From contig NZ_MDEQ02000018.1 of the NCBI RefSeq assembly GCF_001883705.2, positions 1-64,000 on the forward strand: a DNA stretch of 64,000 nt, in the 5' to 3' direction. The position numbers and the translations under genes were made by a program. Below the pieces are notes generated by a model that was not told the origin of the DNA, made no database searches, and saw only the letters and a list, made by a program, of their open reading frames with translations. The stretch comes from Burkholderia catarinensis. GTDB taxonomy: Bacteria; Pseudomonadota; Gammaproteobacteria; Burkholderiales; Burkholderiaceae. This document shows, piece after piece, positions 1-9,179 of the stretch (its first letter is position 1; every line of letters begins with the position of its first letter).

Positions 1-453
1 GCGTGGAATTACTTCATGTCGGTGAAGAACCCGACGAACACGAAATTCAAGGACCAGTTCGCCGCGTGGGTGAAGGCGAACAACCTGCCGGGCGGCGCGA
101 AGCGCGTGACCAACGACCCGATGGAAGCGACCTACGTGGGCATCCATATGTGGAAGCAAGCGGTCGAGAAAGCGAAGAGCACCGACGTCGACAAGGTGCG
201 CGTCGCGATGATCGGCCAGACCGTCGCCGCGCCGTCGGGCTTCACGCTCTCGATGGACGGCAACCATCACCTGCACAAGCCGGTGATGATCGGCGAGATC
301 CGCGGCGACGGGCAATTCAACGTCGTATGGAAGACAAAGACCGCGGTGCGCGCGCAACCGTGGAGCCCGTTCATCGCAGGCAACCAGAGCAAGCCGGACA
401 TCGTCACGTCGATCCCGGCCTTCCTGCGCCGGCAGCGCGCGGTGCTCGCCTGA
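1..453 (+). CDS. urtA: Urea ABC transporter substrate-binding protein UrtA (3' part only)
   Basis: The gene enters from the left edge in frame 1, so only the C-terminal 150 residues are present. UrtA is the periplasmic binding protein that hands urea to the UrtBC permease. The segment carries the end of the type-1 periplasmic binding fold, with a DPMEATYVGIHMWKQAVEKA helix and a C-terminal WSPFIAGNQSKPDIV stretch typical of UrtA. An internal ATG at 16 is not the true start, because the frame is open to base 1. The identity rests mainly on the urtBCDE genes that follow. Confidence 0.93.
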   Translation, partial: AWNYFMSVKNPTNTKFKDQFAAWVKANNLPGGAKRVTNDPMEATYVGIHMWKQAVEKAKSTDVDKVRVAMIGQTVAAPSGFTLSMDGNHHLHKPVMIGEIRGDGQFNVVWKTKTAVRAQPWSPFIAGNQSKPDIVTSIPAFLRRQRAVLA

Positions 454-595
454 CGCGATGCGGGGCGTCGCGCACCGGCGCGATGCTCCGCTTGCCTGCA
501 GGTGCGGATGCGGCGGGCGCGATTGCCATGAAGCACCGCAATCGCCAACGCATTGCCGCATGAATTCGCTTCCCCACGCCCGACAGGATTTCCCG

Positions 596-2215
596 ATGCC
601 TACACGCTTTCGCCGAGCCGCCGTCGCGATCGTCGCGTGCGCCGCCCTCGCGGGCGGGCTGCCGCGCGCCGCGTTCGCGCTGACGGCCGCCGATACCGCC
701 GCGCTCGCCGGCGACGACTTCGACGCGAAGACGGCCGCGGTCGACCGGCTCGCTGGCGACGCCGATCCGCGCGCCGTCGCAGTACTCAACGCACTGTCGA
801 GCGGCGACGCGCTCGCGACCGGCGACGGCCGCCTGCTGATCCAGGCCGGCGACACCGCGCACGACGCGCTCACGCAGGCCGCGACGCCGGCCGGCGACGC
901 GCAGCCCGTGATGCTGAACAACCTGCTGCGCACGAAGATCTCGGGCGCCCTGTCGGGCCTCGCGCTCGCGTCGCCCGACGTCGCCGCGCGGCGCGACGCG
1001 ATCGATGCGCTGCTGAAATCGCCCGACCCGGCGCTCAAGCCGATGATCGACCGCGCCCGCGCGAAGGAAACCGATCCCGCGTTGAAGCGCCGCCTCGATG
1101 CACTGTGGGCAATCGCCGCGCTGCACGACGCCGATCCGGCGAAGCGCCTCGAAGCCGTGCAGGTAGTAGCCGCACGCCACGATCTCGACATGATCGAGCA
1201 GATGCGCCCGCTCGTCGCGAAGAACGCCGACGGCAGCTACGCGGAGCCCGATGCGCGCGTGCGCGACGCCGCGCAGCAGGGGCTCGACGCATTGCATGCG
1301 TTGCAGCGCCGCGGCGAGATCGTCGGCACGCTGTTCGCGGGCCTGTCGCTCGGCAGCGTGCTGCTGCTCGCCGCACTCGGCCTCGCGATCACGTACGGAC
1401 TGATCGGCGTGATCAACATGGCGCACGGCGAATTCCTGATGATCGGTGCGTACGCAACCTATGTCGTGCAGACGCTGATCCAGCGCTACGCACCCGGCGC
1501 ATTCGACTGGTATCCGCTCGTTGCCGTACCGGTGTCGTTCGCGACGGCCGCGCTCGTCGGCATCGTGCTCGAACGGCTCGTGCTGCGGCACCTGTACGGC
1601 CGACCGCTCGAGACGCTGCTCGCGACGTTCGGCGTGAGCCTGATCCTGATCCAGGCGACGCGCATGCTGTTCGGCGCGCAGAACGTGCAGGTCGTGAACC
1701 CGTCGTGGATGAGCGGTGGCATGACCGTGATGCAGAACCTGATCCTGCCGTACAACCGGCTCGCGATCCTCGCGTTCGCGCTCGCGGTGGTATTCGTCGC
1801 GTGGGCCGTGCTGACGAAGACGCGGCTCGGCCTGTTCGTGCGCGCGGTCACGCAGAACCGCCGGATGGCCGCGTGCGTCGGCGTGAAAACCGCACGCGTC
1901 GACGCGTATGCGTTCGCGTTCGGCGCGGGCATCGCGGGCCTCGGCGGTTGCGCGCTGTCGCAGATCGGCAACGTGGGCCCCGATCTCGGCCAGAACTACA
2001 TCATCGATTCGTTCATGGCGGTCGTGCTCGGCGGCGTCGGGCAGATCGCCGGCACCGTGCTCGGCGGCTTCGGGCTCGGCCTCGCAAGCAAGGCGATCGA
2101 GCCGTTCTGGGGCGCCGTGCTCGCGAAGATCGCGGTGCTCGTAATGATCGTGCTGTTCATCCAGAAACGCCCGCAAGGCATGTTCGCCCCGAAGGGCCGC
2201 AGCGCGGAGGCTTGA
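596..2215 (+). CDS. urtB: Urea ABC transporter permease UrtB
   Basis: This is the first inner-membrane permease of the urea importer. The start at 596 is chosen because it gives a clean signal peptide (MPTRFRRAAVAIVACAALAG, cleaved near AFA) and has AGGA about 8 bases upstream; an in-frame ATG at 560 would add 12 residues. The protein has 539 residues: a long N-terminal extracytoplasmic helical region (about residues 30-245), which is usual for UrtB, and then a LivH-type permease domain with several membrane helices. GVINMAHGEFLMIGAY and AVVLGGVGQIAGT are typical branched-chain-amino-acid-type permease motifs. The stop lies 1 base before urtC. Confidence 0.95.
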   Translation: MPTRFRRAAVAIVACAALAGGLPRAAFALTAADTAALAGDDFDAKTAAVDRLAGDADPRAVAVLNALSSGDALATGDGRLLIQAGDTAHDALTQAATPAGDAQPVMLNNLLRTKISGALSGLALASPDVAARRDAIDALLKSPDPALKPMIDRARAKETDPALKRRLDALWAIAALHDADPAKRLEAVQVVAARHDLDMIEQMRPLVAKNADGSYAEPDARVRDAAQQGLDALHALQRRGEIVGTLFAGLSLGSVLLLAALGLAITYGLIGVINMAHGEFLMIGAYATYVVQTLIQRYAPGAFDWYPLVAVPVSFATAALVGIVLERLVLRHLYGRPLETLLATFGVSLILIQATRMLFGAQNVQVVNPSWMSGGMTVMQNLILPYNRLAILAFALAVVFVAWAVLTKTRLGLFVRAVTQNRRMAACVGVKTARVDAYAFAFGAGIAGLGGCALSQIGNVGPDLGQNYIIDSFMAVVLGGVGQIAGTVLGGFGLGLASKAIEPFWGAVLAKIAVLVMIVLFIQKRPQGMFAPKGRSAEA

Positions 2216-2216
2216 C

Positions 2217-3404
2217 GTGACTTCATTCACCCATCCGCTGCCGAACCCGGTCGCCGACGCGCCGAAGCCCCCTGCCGCCGCACCCGCGGAGGAAAGCTTC
2301 GCGCTCGGCCTGCCGCCGCGCCCCGCGCTGCTGCCGCGCCGCGCGTGGCTCGCGCTTATCGCGCTGTGCATCGCGATCGGCATCGGCGTGCCGCTCGCCG
2401 CGCTCGTCGCGCCCGAATCGAGCGCGTTCCACCTGTCCGCGTACGCGATGACGCTCGCCGGCAAGCTGATGTGCTATGCGATCGCCGCGCTTGCGCTCGA
2501 TCTCGTCTGGGGCTACTGCGGGATCCTGAGCCTCGGCCACGGCCTGTTCTTCGCGCTCGGCGGCTATGCGATCGGCATGTACCTGATGCGCGAGATCGGC
2601 CACGACGGCAAGTACGGCAGCGACCTGCCCGACTTCATGGTGTTCCTCGACTGGCACCAGTTGCCGTGGTACTGGAGCGGCACGCAGCACCTCGCATGGG
2701 CGCTCGCGCTCGTCGTGCTCGTGCCGGCCGTGCTCGCATGGGTGTTCGGCTTCTTCACGTTCCGCTCGCGCGTGAAGGGCGTGTACCTGTCGATCATCAC
2801 GCAGGCGCTGACGTTCGCCGCGATGCTGCTGTTCTATCGCAACGAGACCGGCTTCGGCGGCAACAACGGCTTCACCGACTTCAAGCGCATCGCGGGCCTG
2901 TCCATCACGTCGCCCGGCACGCGCACGGTGCTGTTGCTGCTGACGTTCGCGACGCTCGTGCTCGCGTTCGTCGCCGCGCGCGCGATCGTCACGAGCAAGC
3001 TCGGGCGCGTCGTCACCGCGGTGCGCGACGGCGAGACGCGGCTGATGTTCCTCGGCTACAGCCCGCTCGCATACAAGCTGTTCGTGTGGACCGTGTCGGC
3101 CGTGCTGTGCGGCATCGCGGGCGCGTTGTACGTACCGCAGGTCGGCATCATCAACCCCGGCGAGATGTCGCCCGGCAACTCGATCGAGATGGCGATCTGG
3201 GTCGCGGTGGGCGGGCGCGGCACGCTGATCGGGCCGATCATCGGCGCGTTCGCGGTGAACGGCGCGAAGAGCTTCTTCACCGCCTACTTCGCCGAATACT
3301 GGCTGTTCTTCCTCGGCCTGATCTTCGTGCTCGTGCCGCTCCTGCTGCCGCGCGGGATCATGGGCCTCGTCGAAATCGTGCTCGCGAAGGGGAAACGCGC
3401 ATGA
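2217..3404 (+). CDS. urtC: Urea ABC transporter permease UrtC
   Basis: This is the second permease (LivM type) of the urea importer, 395 residues. It starts at GTG 2217, one base after the urtB stop, so translation is probably coupled. A Pro/Ala-rich cytoplasmic N-terminus (about 40 residues) precedes roughly ten hydrophobic segments. Family motifs include DLVWGYCGILSLGHGLFFALGG and GGRGTLIGPIIGAF near the C-terminus. The last codon overlaps the urtD start (ATGA at 3401-3404). Confidence 0.95.
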   Translation: MTSFTHPLPNPVADAPKPPAAAPAEESFALGLPPRPALLPRRAWLALIALCIAIGIGVPLAALVAPESSAFHLSAYAMTLAGKLMCYAIAALALDLVWGYCGILSLGHGLFFALGGYAIGMYLMREIGHDGKYGSDLPDFMVFLDWHQLPWYWSGTQHLAWALALVVLVPAVLAWVFGFFTFRSRVKGVYLSIITQALTFAAMLLFYRNETGFGGNNGFTDFKRIAGLSITSPGTRTVLLLLTFATLVLAFVAARAIVTSKLGRVVTAVRDGETRLMFLGYSPLAYKLFVWTVSAVLCGIAGALYVPQVGIINPGEMSPGNSIEMAIWVAVGGRGTLIGPIIGAFAVNGAKSFFTAYFAEYWLFFLGLIFVLVPLLLPRGIMGLVEIVLAKGKRA

Positions 3405-4258
3405 ACGGAACGGCCCTCTATCAATTCACGCCGCCGCCCGAGGACGAATTGCTGGCCGTCAGCGGCACCGCCTCGATGGGCCGCGTCGTGCCGCCCGGCA
3501 TCGACACGTCGCACGGCACGATCCTGTACCTCGAGGATATCGAGGTGAGCTTCGACGGCTTTCGCGCGCTGAACAAGCTGTCGCTCGAGATCGACGCAGG
3601 CGAGCTGCGCTGCGTGATCGGCCCGAACGGCGCGGGCAAGACGACGATGATGGACGTGATCACCGGCAAGACGCGTCCCGATGCGGGCAAGGTGTTTCTC
3701 GGCCAGACCATCGACCTCACGCGGATGAACGAACCGGAAATCGCGCGCACGGGCATCGGCCGCAAGTTCCAGAAGCCGACCGTGTTCGAACAGCACCCGG
3801 TGTGGGAAAACCTCGAACTCGCGATGCAGACCGACAAGGGCTGGCTCGCGTCGCTGCGCGCGCGGCTCGGCCGCGCGGCGCAGGCGAAGATCGAGGAGAC
3901 GCTCGCGCTGACCGGCCTCGAAAGCCACGCATTCCGCACGGCCGGCGAACTGTCGCACGGGCAGAAGCAGCGGCTCGAGATCGGCATGCTGCTGATGCAG
4001 CGCCCCGCGCTGCTGTTGCTCGACGAGCCGGCGGCCGGGATGACCGACCACGAGACGATGGAACTCGCCGAGTTGCTGAACACGCTGCGCGGCACCTGCT
4101 CGATGATGGTCGTCGAGCACGACATGGAATTCGTCGCGGCGCTCGCGGGCGACACGGGCCGCGTGACGGTGATGGCCGAAGGCGCGGTGCTCGCGCAAGG
4201 CACGCTCGACCAGGTCAAGCGCGACGACGCGGTGATCGAGTCTTATCTTGGACGATGA
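3401..4258 (+). CDS. urtD: Urea ABC transporter ATP-binding protein UrtD
   Basis: One of the two cytoplasmic ATPases of the importer, 285 residues, LivG type. It starts at the ATG that overlaps the urtC stop by 4 bases. An unusual N-terminal tail of about 40 residues precedes the ATPase domain. Walker A is GPNGAGKT, the signature is LSHGQKQRLEIG and Walker B is LLLLDEP, with VVEHDMEF carrying the switch His. This gene and urtE must pair to energise UrtBC. Confidence 0.95.
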   Translation: MNGTALYQFTPPPEDELLAVSGTASMGRVVPPGIDTSHGTILYLEDIEVSFDGFRALNKLSLEIDAGELRCVIGPNGAGKTTMMDVITGKTRPDAGKVFLGQTIDLTRMNEPEIARTGIGRKFQKPTVFEQHPVWENLELAMQTDKGWLASLRARLGRAAQAKIEETLALTGLESHAFRTAGELSHGQKQRLEIGMLLMQRPALLLLDEPAAGMTDHETMELAELLNTLRGTCSMMVVEHDMEFVAALAGDTGRVTVMAEGAVLAQGTLDQVKRDDAVIESYLGR

Positions 4259-4262
4259 TGCG

Positions 4263-4955
4263 ATGCTGAAGATCGATGCACTGAACCAGTACTACGGCGG
4301 CAGCCATATCCTGCGCAACGTGAGCCTCGCCGCCGACGACGGCAAGCTCACCGTGCTGCTCGGCCGCAACGGCGTCGGCAAGAGCACATTGCTGCGCTGC
4401 CTGATGGGCGTCGTCGCCGCGAAAAGCGGCAGCGTGTCTTGGCGCGGCACGGCGCTCGGCGCAATGCCGCCGTATGCGCGCGTCGCGGCCGGGCTCGCGT
4501 ACGTGCCGCAGGGCCGCGACATCTTTCCGCGGCTGACCGTCGAGGAGAACCTGCTCGTCGGCGCGGCGAGCCGGAAAGCACCGTCGAAGGTGCCCGAGCG
4601 CATCTACGACCTGTTCCCGGTGCTGAAGGACATGCGCGCGCGCCGCGGCGGCGACCTGTCGGGCGGCCAGCAACAGCAGCTCGCGATCGGCCGCGCGTTG
4701 ATGAGCGAGCCGCAGTTGCTGATTCTCGACGAGCCGACCGAGGGCATCCAGCCGTCGATCATCCAGGACATCGGCCGCACGCTGCGCCAGCTCGTCGACG
4801 AATCGAAGATGACGGTGCTGCTCGTCGAACAGTATTACGATTTCGCGCGCTCGATCGCGGACCGCTACTGGGTGATGAGCCGCGGCGAGATCGTCGCGGG
4901 CGGCGACGCGCGGGACATGGAAACGAACGGCGTGCGCGAGCTGATCGCAGTGTGA
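4263..4955 (+). CDS. urtE: Urea ABC transporter ATP-binding protein UrtE
   Basis: The second ATPase, LivF type, 230 residues. ATG 4263 is preferred over an in-frame TTG at 4248 inside the end of urtD, because the family begins with a short MLKIDALNQYYGGSH-like strand. Walker A is GRNGVGKST, the signature LSGGQQQQLAIG, and Walker B LLILDEPTEGIQPSI. It is the last gene of the urt operon; a large inverted repeat lies 26 bases after the stop. Confidence 0.96.
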   Translation: MLKIDALNQYYGGSHILRNVSLAADDGKLTVLLGRNGVGKSTLLRCLMGVVAAKSGSVSWRGTALGAMPPYARVAAGLAYVPQGRDIFPRLTVEENLLVGAASRKAPSKVPERIYDLFPVLKDMRARRGGDLSGGQQQQLAIGRALMSEPQLLILDEPTEGIQPSIIQDIGRTLRQLVDESKMTVLLVEQYYDFARSIADRYWVMSRGEIVAGGDARDMETNGVRELIAV

Positions 4956-4980
4956 TGCGCGCCTGAATGGCCAAATTGCC

Positions 4981-5073
4981 GTGAATGACCTGCGCGCCTG
5001 CGGCAGGGATGGTTCGGAGGGTGCTTGAGGTCAGCCGGATGCGGCTACTTTGCCGCCGGCGCAGGTCATTCAC
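4981..5073. repeat. 15-bp perfect inverted repeat downstream of urtE
   Basis: GTGAATGACCTGCGC at 4981-4995 is repeated as its exact reverse complement at 5059-5073. The 63-base interior holds smaller hairpins (for example GCGGC/GCCGC around 5041-5056). There is no T tract, so it is not a textbook intrinsic terminator, though it could end the urt transcript. It sits at the left edge of the abiE insertion, so it may be a target site or a small repeat element. The rest of the 4956-5439 gap shows no gene; only the abiE promoter near its right end is recognisable. Confidence 0.6.
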
Positions 5074-5377
5074 ACGAACGCTGTCATATTCCGGCGCGCC
5101 GCCTCCCCCCATGGCAAGAGGCGACGCGGAGTTGGCACTGCGACAGACTGTGCGCTCCCGTTGCCGGCGCCCAAGTCGCTTCCGACCGCCACGATCCATG
5201 CGTTAATTATTCGCATATTATCAAATAAAGCGGCTATTTCTCGCATACAGTCAACGCGTTGCCCCCGTAATGGGTTCTGTCATCCCGATACGCCGCCATC
5301 TCGCCAGGCGCACGTGAGCCAGTGTCCTGGGCGGGCGGCTCAAGGTGCAGCGCGATTGGGCACAATAGCGTTAAAAA

Positions 5378-5415
5378 ATTGCAGATAATCAAATGATCTC
5401 TATATATACTGCAAT
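5378..5415 (+). promoter_or_regulatory. Candidate abiE promoter with overlapping operator
   Basis: TTGCAG (5379-5384), an 18-base spacer and TATATA (5403-5408) form a plausible sigma-70 promoter 32 bases before abiEi. The same bases form an inverted repeat, ATTGCAG (5378-5384) and CTGCAAT (5409-5415), bracketing the -10 box. AbiEi antitoxins are known to repress their own promoter by binding inverted repeats, so this is the likely autoregulatory site (inference). Confidence 0.55.
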
Positions 5416-5439
5416 CAGACAATGCCCTAGTCACCCTCG

Positions 5440-6171
5440 ATGAGCAACAAAACAGTCCAGCGGTTGATGCAGGAGACCCTGCGCGGCTACCCCATCGATT
5501 CCGAAATGCTTCGGAACATGGGTGTCAGCGCGGCCCTGGCGTCGCACATGGTCAAGTCCGGCTGGCTGCAGCGCCTTTCAAAGGGCATCTACCTGCTGAC
5601 CGGTGACACGCCCTCGCGAGACGGCATCATCGCGTATCTAGGCCGACGCGTCCCCGGCATCCACGTCGGCGGCAAAACAGCCCTCGCCTGGCAAGGTGTG
5701 CGCCACAACATCGCGTTCAAGGAGAAGGTCGTTCTATGGGGCCCGCGACCGTATCGCATTCCCTCATGGGTAGCGGAGCACATGCACTACACGTACCAGA
5801 CCACTGCGTTGTTCGACGAATCGTTGCCCTACTCGTTCGGACTGACACAGCTTCCCGCCGGGGGGCCTGACGTACTGGTGTCCGTTCCGGAGCGAGCCAT
5901 ATTGGAACTTGCAAGCGACATCGGAAAGGGACAGTCGATGGAGGAAACGACCAATCTAGTGATCGGATTGCGCAACCTGCGCGCCAAAACGCTGGACGTG
6001 CTTCTACACCACTGTACGAGCGTGAAGGTCGTCCGGCTGGTGCGAGATCTTGGACAGGGCGCGGATTTTCCATGGGCACGAGACCTTCAGAAGCATGTCA
6101 ACCGTCTCGGCGAAGGCACGCGATGGTCGAACAAGATGAAGAACGGCAAGCGACTCACACTCAAACCGTGA
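5440..6171 (+). CDS. abiEi: AbiEi-family antitoxin and autorepressor
   Basis: Protein of 243 residues resembling AbiEi antitoxins of type IV toxin-antitoxin systems. The N-terminal 55 residues form a winged-helix-like domain (AALASHMVKSGWLQRLSKG followed by IYLL), and GGKTALAWQG is at residues 77-86. The larger C-terminal domain is the AbiEi effector or antitoxin region. The immediate neighbour is AbiEii, overlapping by one base (TGATG at 6169-6173), the normal arrangement. Base composition is lower in GC than the flanking urt and ure genes, consistent with acquisition. No clear Shine-Dalgarno sequence is visible before the ATG. Confidence 0.88.
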   Translation: MSNKTVQRLMQETLRGYPIDSEMLRNMGVSAALASHMVKSGWLQRLSKGIYLLTGDTPSRDGIIAYLGRRVPGIHVGGKTALAWQGVRHNIAFKEKVVLWGPRPYRIPSWVAEHMHYTYQTTALFDESLPYSFGLTQLPAGGPDVLVSVPERAILELASDIGKGQSMEETTNLVIGLRNLRAKTLDVLLHHCTSVKVVRLVRDLGQGADFPWARDLQKHVNRLGEGTRWSNKMKNGKRLTLKP

Positions 6172-7163
6172 TGAACCAGACCTACGTAGACACCGTCCGG
6201 CTGATGCTCGCGATTGCACCGATCGTCTTCGACACGCCGTGCTTCGCGATGAAAGGCGGTACCGCGCTAAACCTGTTCCTGCATGACATGCCGCGTCTTT
6301 CGGTCGATATCGATGTCGTGGTCATCGATCGAAGCCTGAACCGCGAAGAAGCGCTCGAAGCGATCGACAAAGAGCTGGATCGAACCCGGAAGCAAATCGA
6401 GGCCGAGGGACATGCGACGGAGTTCTCGGCCGCCTCCTCATCCGGGAAAGCGAAGGGCGACGATGTGAAGCTCGTGGTCATTTCCGACGCGACCGCGGTC
6501 AAGGTCGAAGTCAACTACATCTTCCGAGGCACATTGCTTGCCCCCGTCCAGCGCTCCCTTACGAAGCAGGCCGAGGACACGTTCAGCACCAGCATCGAAG
6601 TCCCGACGCTTCATGAAGCCGAGCTCTACGGCAGCAAGCTGGTGGCCGCATTGGACCGCCAGCATCCGCGCGATCTTTTCGACGTGATGCATATGTACTC
6701 GCTCCATGGGTTGCGCCCGGATATCGTGGATGCGTTCGTGGGCTACCTGTCCGGGCATAACAGGCCAATTCACGAGGTGCTCTTTGGACCGAAGCATTCG
6801 ATGGCAGAGGCCTATGACGCCGATTTCGTCGGCATGACAGCCGAACCCATCGACCTGGCAACGCTCGAAGAAACGCAAAAGCGGCTCCATCGGGAACTGC
6901 CGGCATCGCTCACGGAAAACCATCGTCAATTCCTGATATCGCTGGTCCGGGCCGAGCCCGACTGGTCCTTGATGCCATACACGCATCTGCACGAGTTGCC
7001 GGCCCTGAGATGGAAGCTCATCAACCTCGAGAATCTCAAGAAGAAAAAACCGGAGGTGTTCGCACAGCAGGAGTCGGCGCTCCGCGAGAACTTCGCCAGG
7101 CTGGACAAGGAACATGCGCCAGCTGGCACGGTGACCGACACCACGCCACGCAGCCCAGCGTAA
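6171..7163 (+). CDS. abiEii: AbiEii-family nucleotidyltransferase toxin
   Basis: Protein of 330 residues with the AbiEii nucleotidyltransferase fold. GGTALNLF is at residues 29-36 and DIDVVVID, carrying the metal-binding acidic residues, at 46-53; a KLVAALDRQHPRDLFDV block follows near 156-172. Related toxins transfer nucleotides to RNA or proteins and arrest growth, and some give abortive infection of phages. The ATG at 6171 overlaps the abiEi stop; an in-frame ATG at 6123 inside abiEi is an alternative. Paired with abiEi it forms a complete module placed between the urea importer and urease genes. Confidence 0.88.
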   Translation: MNQTYVDTVRLMLAIAPIVFDTPCFAMKGGTALNLFLHDMPRLSVDIDVVVIDRSLNREEALEAIDKELDRTRKQIEAEGHATEFSAASSSGKAKGDDVKLVVISDATAVKVEVNYIFRGTLLAPVQRSLTKQAEDTFSTSIEVPTLHEAELYGSKLVAALDRQHPRDLFDVMHMYSLHGLRPDIVDAFVGYLSGHNRPIHEVLFGPKHSMAEAYDADFVGMTAEPIDLATLEETQKRLHRELPASLTENHRQFLISLVRAEPDWSLMPYTHLHELPALRWKLINLENLKKKKPEVFAQQESALRENFARLDKEHAPAGTVTDTTPRSPA

Positions 7164-7297
7164 GCGCGTCAACGACGTGGCGCCGTTTCTGCTCCGCTCC
7201 GTCCAGCGTGCGAGTCGCGGGCTCGCGGCCGGCACCGCAATTTGGCGGGCCCCGGACACTTCCAAGCCCCGTCGAAGGAACCGCCCAGGCCGGTGAC

Positions 7298-7313
7298 GCC
7301 GCGGATCCGCGGC
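7298..7313. repeat. 16-bp perfect palindrome upstream of ureD
   Basis: GCCGCGGATCCGCGGC is a perfect palindrome 98 bases before the ureD start, in the 247-base gap after abiEii. It could be an operator or chance in GC-rich DNA. Nothing else in 7164-7410 is recognisable apart from an AT-richer patch (about 7349-7365) that could hold a ureD promoter. Confidence 0.3.
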
Positions 7314-7368
7314 TCGCCCGAACCCGGCGCTGTCAACGCAGACGGCATCTGCATTATTGTTCCGGTAG

Positions 7369-8286
<918 letters not shown>

Positions 8287-8391
8287 GCGCAATCGGCCGA
8301 CGCACCGTTTCGGCGCAGCGCCGCGACCAGCGTTGCACACCGTTCATGCATCGCGCACCACGAACGCGCATCGCGCCCCTTGCGACGGACA

Positions 8392-8407
8392 TGGCACACG
8401 CCTTGCT
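8392..8407 (+). promoter_or_regulatory. Sigma-54 (-24/-12) promoter upstream of ureA
   Basis: TGGCAC (8392-8397), a 5-base spacer and TTGCT (8403-8407) match the sigma-54 consensus TGGCAC-N5-TTGCW exactly, with the required spacing of the GG and GC dinucleotides. Transcription would begin near 8418, about 105 bases before the ureA ATG. Sigma-54 promoters need an enhancer-binding activator. NtrC is the expected one for urease, but only loose GCAC-type half-sites are seen upstream (around 8335-8361). Confidence 0.7.
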
Positions 8408-8522
8408 CCTTACATAACCGATACACGACGCACGCAAAACAGCGCGGTGCTACGATGACCCGCGCACTCGTCCGGCTGCGTGCGCACCGATAAATATTAC
8501 GTTTTACTGAACGCTTGCCTTC

Positions 8523-8825
8523 ATGAAACTGACTCCCCGAGAAAAGGACAAGCTGCTGATCTTCACGGCGGCGCTGCTGGCCGAACGCCGTCGCTCGCGC
8601 GGCCTGAAGCTCAACTATCCGGAGGCGGTCGCCTTCATCACCGCCGCGCTGATGGAAGCCGCGCGCGACGGCAAGACGGTTGCCGAAGTGATGCATTACG
8701 GCACGACGCTGCTCACGCGCGACGACGTGATGGACGGCGTGCCGGAGATGATTCCCGACATCCAGGTCGAGGCGACCTTCCCCGACGGCACGAAGCTCGT
8801 GACCGTCCACCACCCGATTCCGTGA
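8523..8825 (+). CDS. ureA: Urease gamma subunit UreA
   Basis: Protein of 100 residues, full length for the gamma subunit. It opens with [20 protein letters not shown] and contains [13 protein letters not shown] and VMHYGTTLL, all diagnostic. It assembles with UreB and UreC into the cytoplasmic (UreABC)3 urease that hydrolyses urea to ammonia and carbamate. First gene after the sigma-54 promoter. Confidence 0.98.
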   Translation: MKLTPREKDKLLIFTAALLAERRRSRGLKLNYPEAVAFITAALMEAARDGKTVAEVMHYGTTLLTRDDVMDGVPEMIPDIQVEATFPDGTKLVTVHHPIP

Positions 8826-8833
8826 GGCAACGC

Positions 8834-9139
8834 ATGATCCCCGGCGAAATCCTCACCGACGACGGCGAGCACGAACTGAACGTGGGCCGCGAAACGCTGA
8901 CGCTCGTCGTCGCGAACACCGGCGACCGCCCGGTGCAGGTCGGCTCGCATTACCACTTCTTCGAAGTCAACGACGCACTGTCGTTCGACCGCGCGGCCGC
9001 GCGCGGCTTCCGGCTCAACATCGCGGCCGGCACGGCCGTGCGCTTCGAGCCGGGCCAGACGCGCACCGTCGAGCTGGTCGCGCTGGCGGGCGATCGCGCC
9101 GTCTACGGTTTTCAGGGCAAGGTGATGGGGCCGCTCTGA
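8834..9139 (+). CDS. ureB: Urease beta subunit UreB
   Basis: Protein of 101 residues. The ATG at 8834 ([16 protein letters not shown]) is the family start, 8 bases after the ureA stop. The motif [20 protein letters not shown] is the hallmark of the beta subunit. A longer upstream reading in this frame is not coding. Confidence 0.98.
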   Translation: MIPGEILTDDGEHELNVGRETLTLVVANTGDRPVQVGSHYHFFEVNDALSFDRAAARGFRLNIAAGTAVRFEPGQTRTVELVALAGDRAVYGFQGKVMGPL

Positions 9140-9179
9140 GCACCCGCCCCGCTCTTCAGGTCTCCAGGAACAACACGTC

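Noticed and set aside
404-2464. Long open frame on the - strand opposite urtB
   Set aside because: It is an Arg/Ala/His-rich shadow produced by the GC-rich third codon positions of urtB; the product has no domain and urtB is clearly the real gene.
8333-8361. NtrC enhancer sites upstream of the sigma-54 promoter
   Set aside because: Only GCAC-type half-sites are seen; no dyad close enough to GCACYA-N5-TRGTGC to list as a feature.
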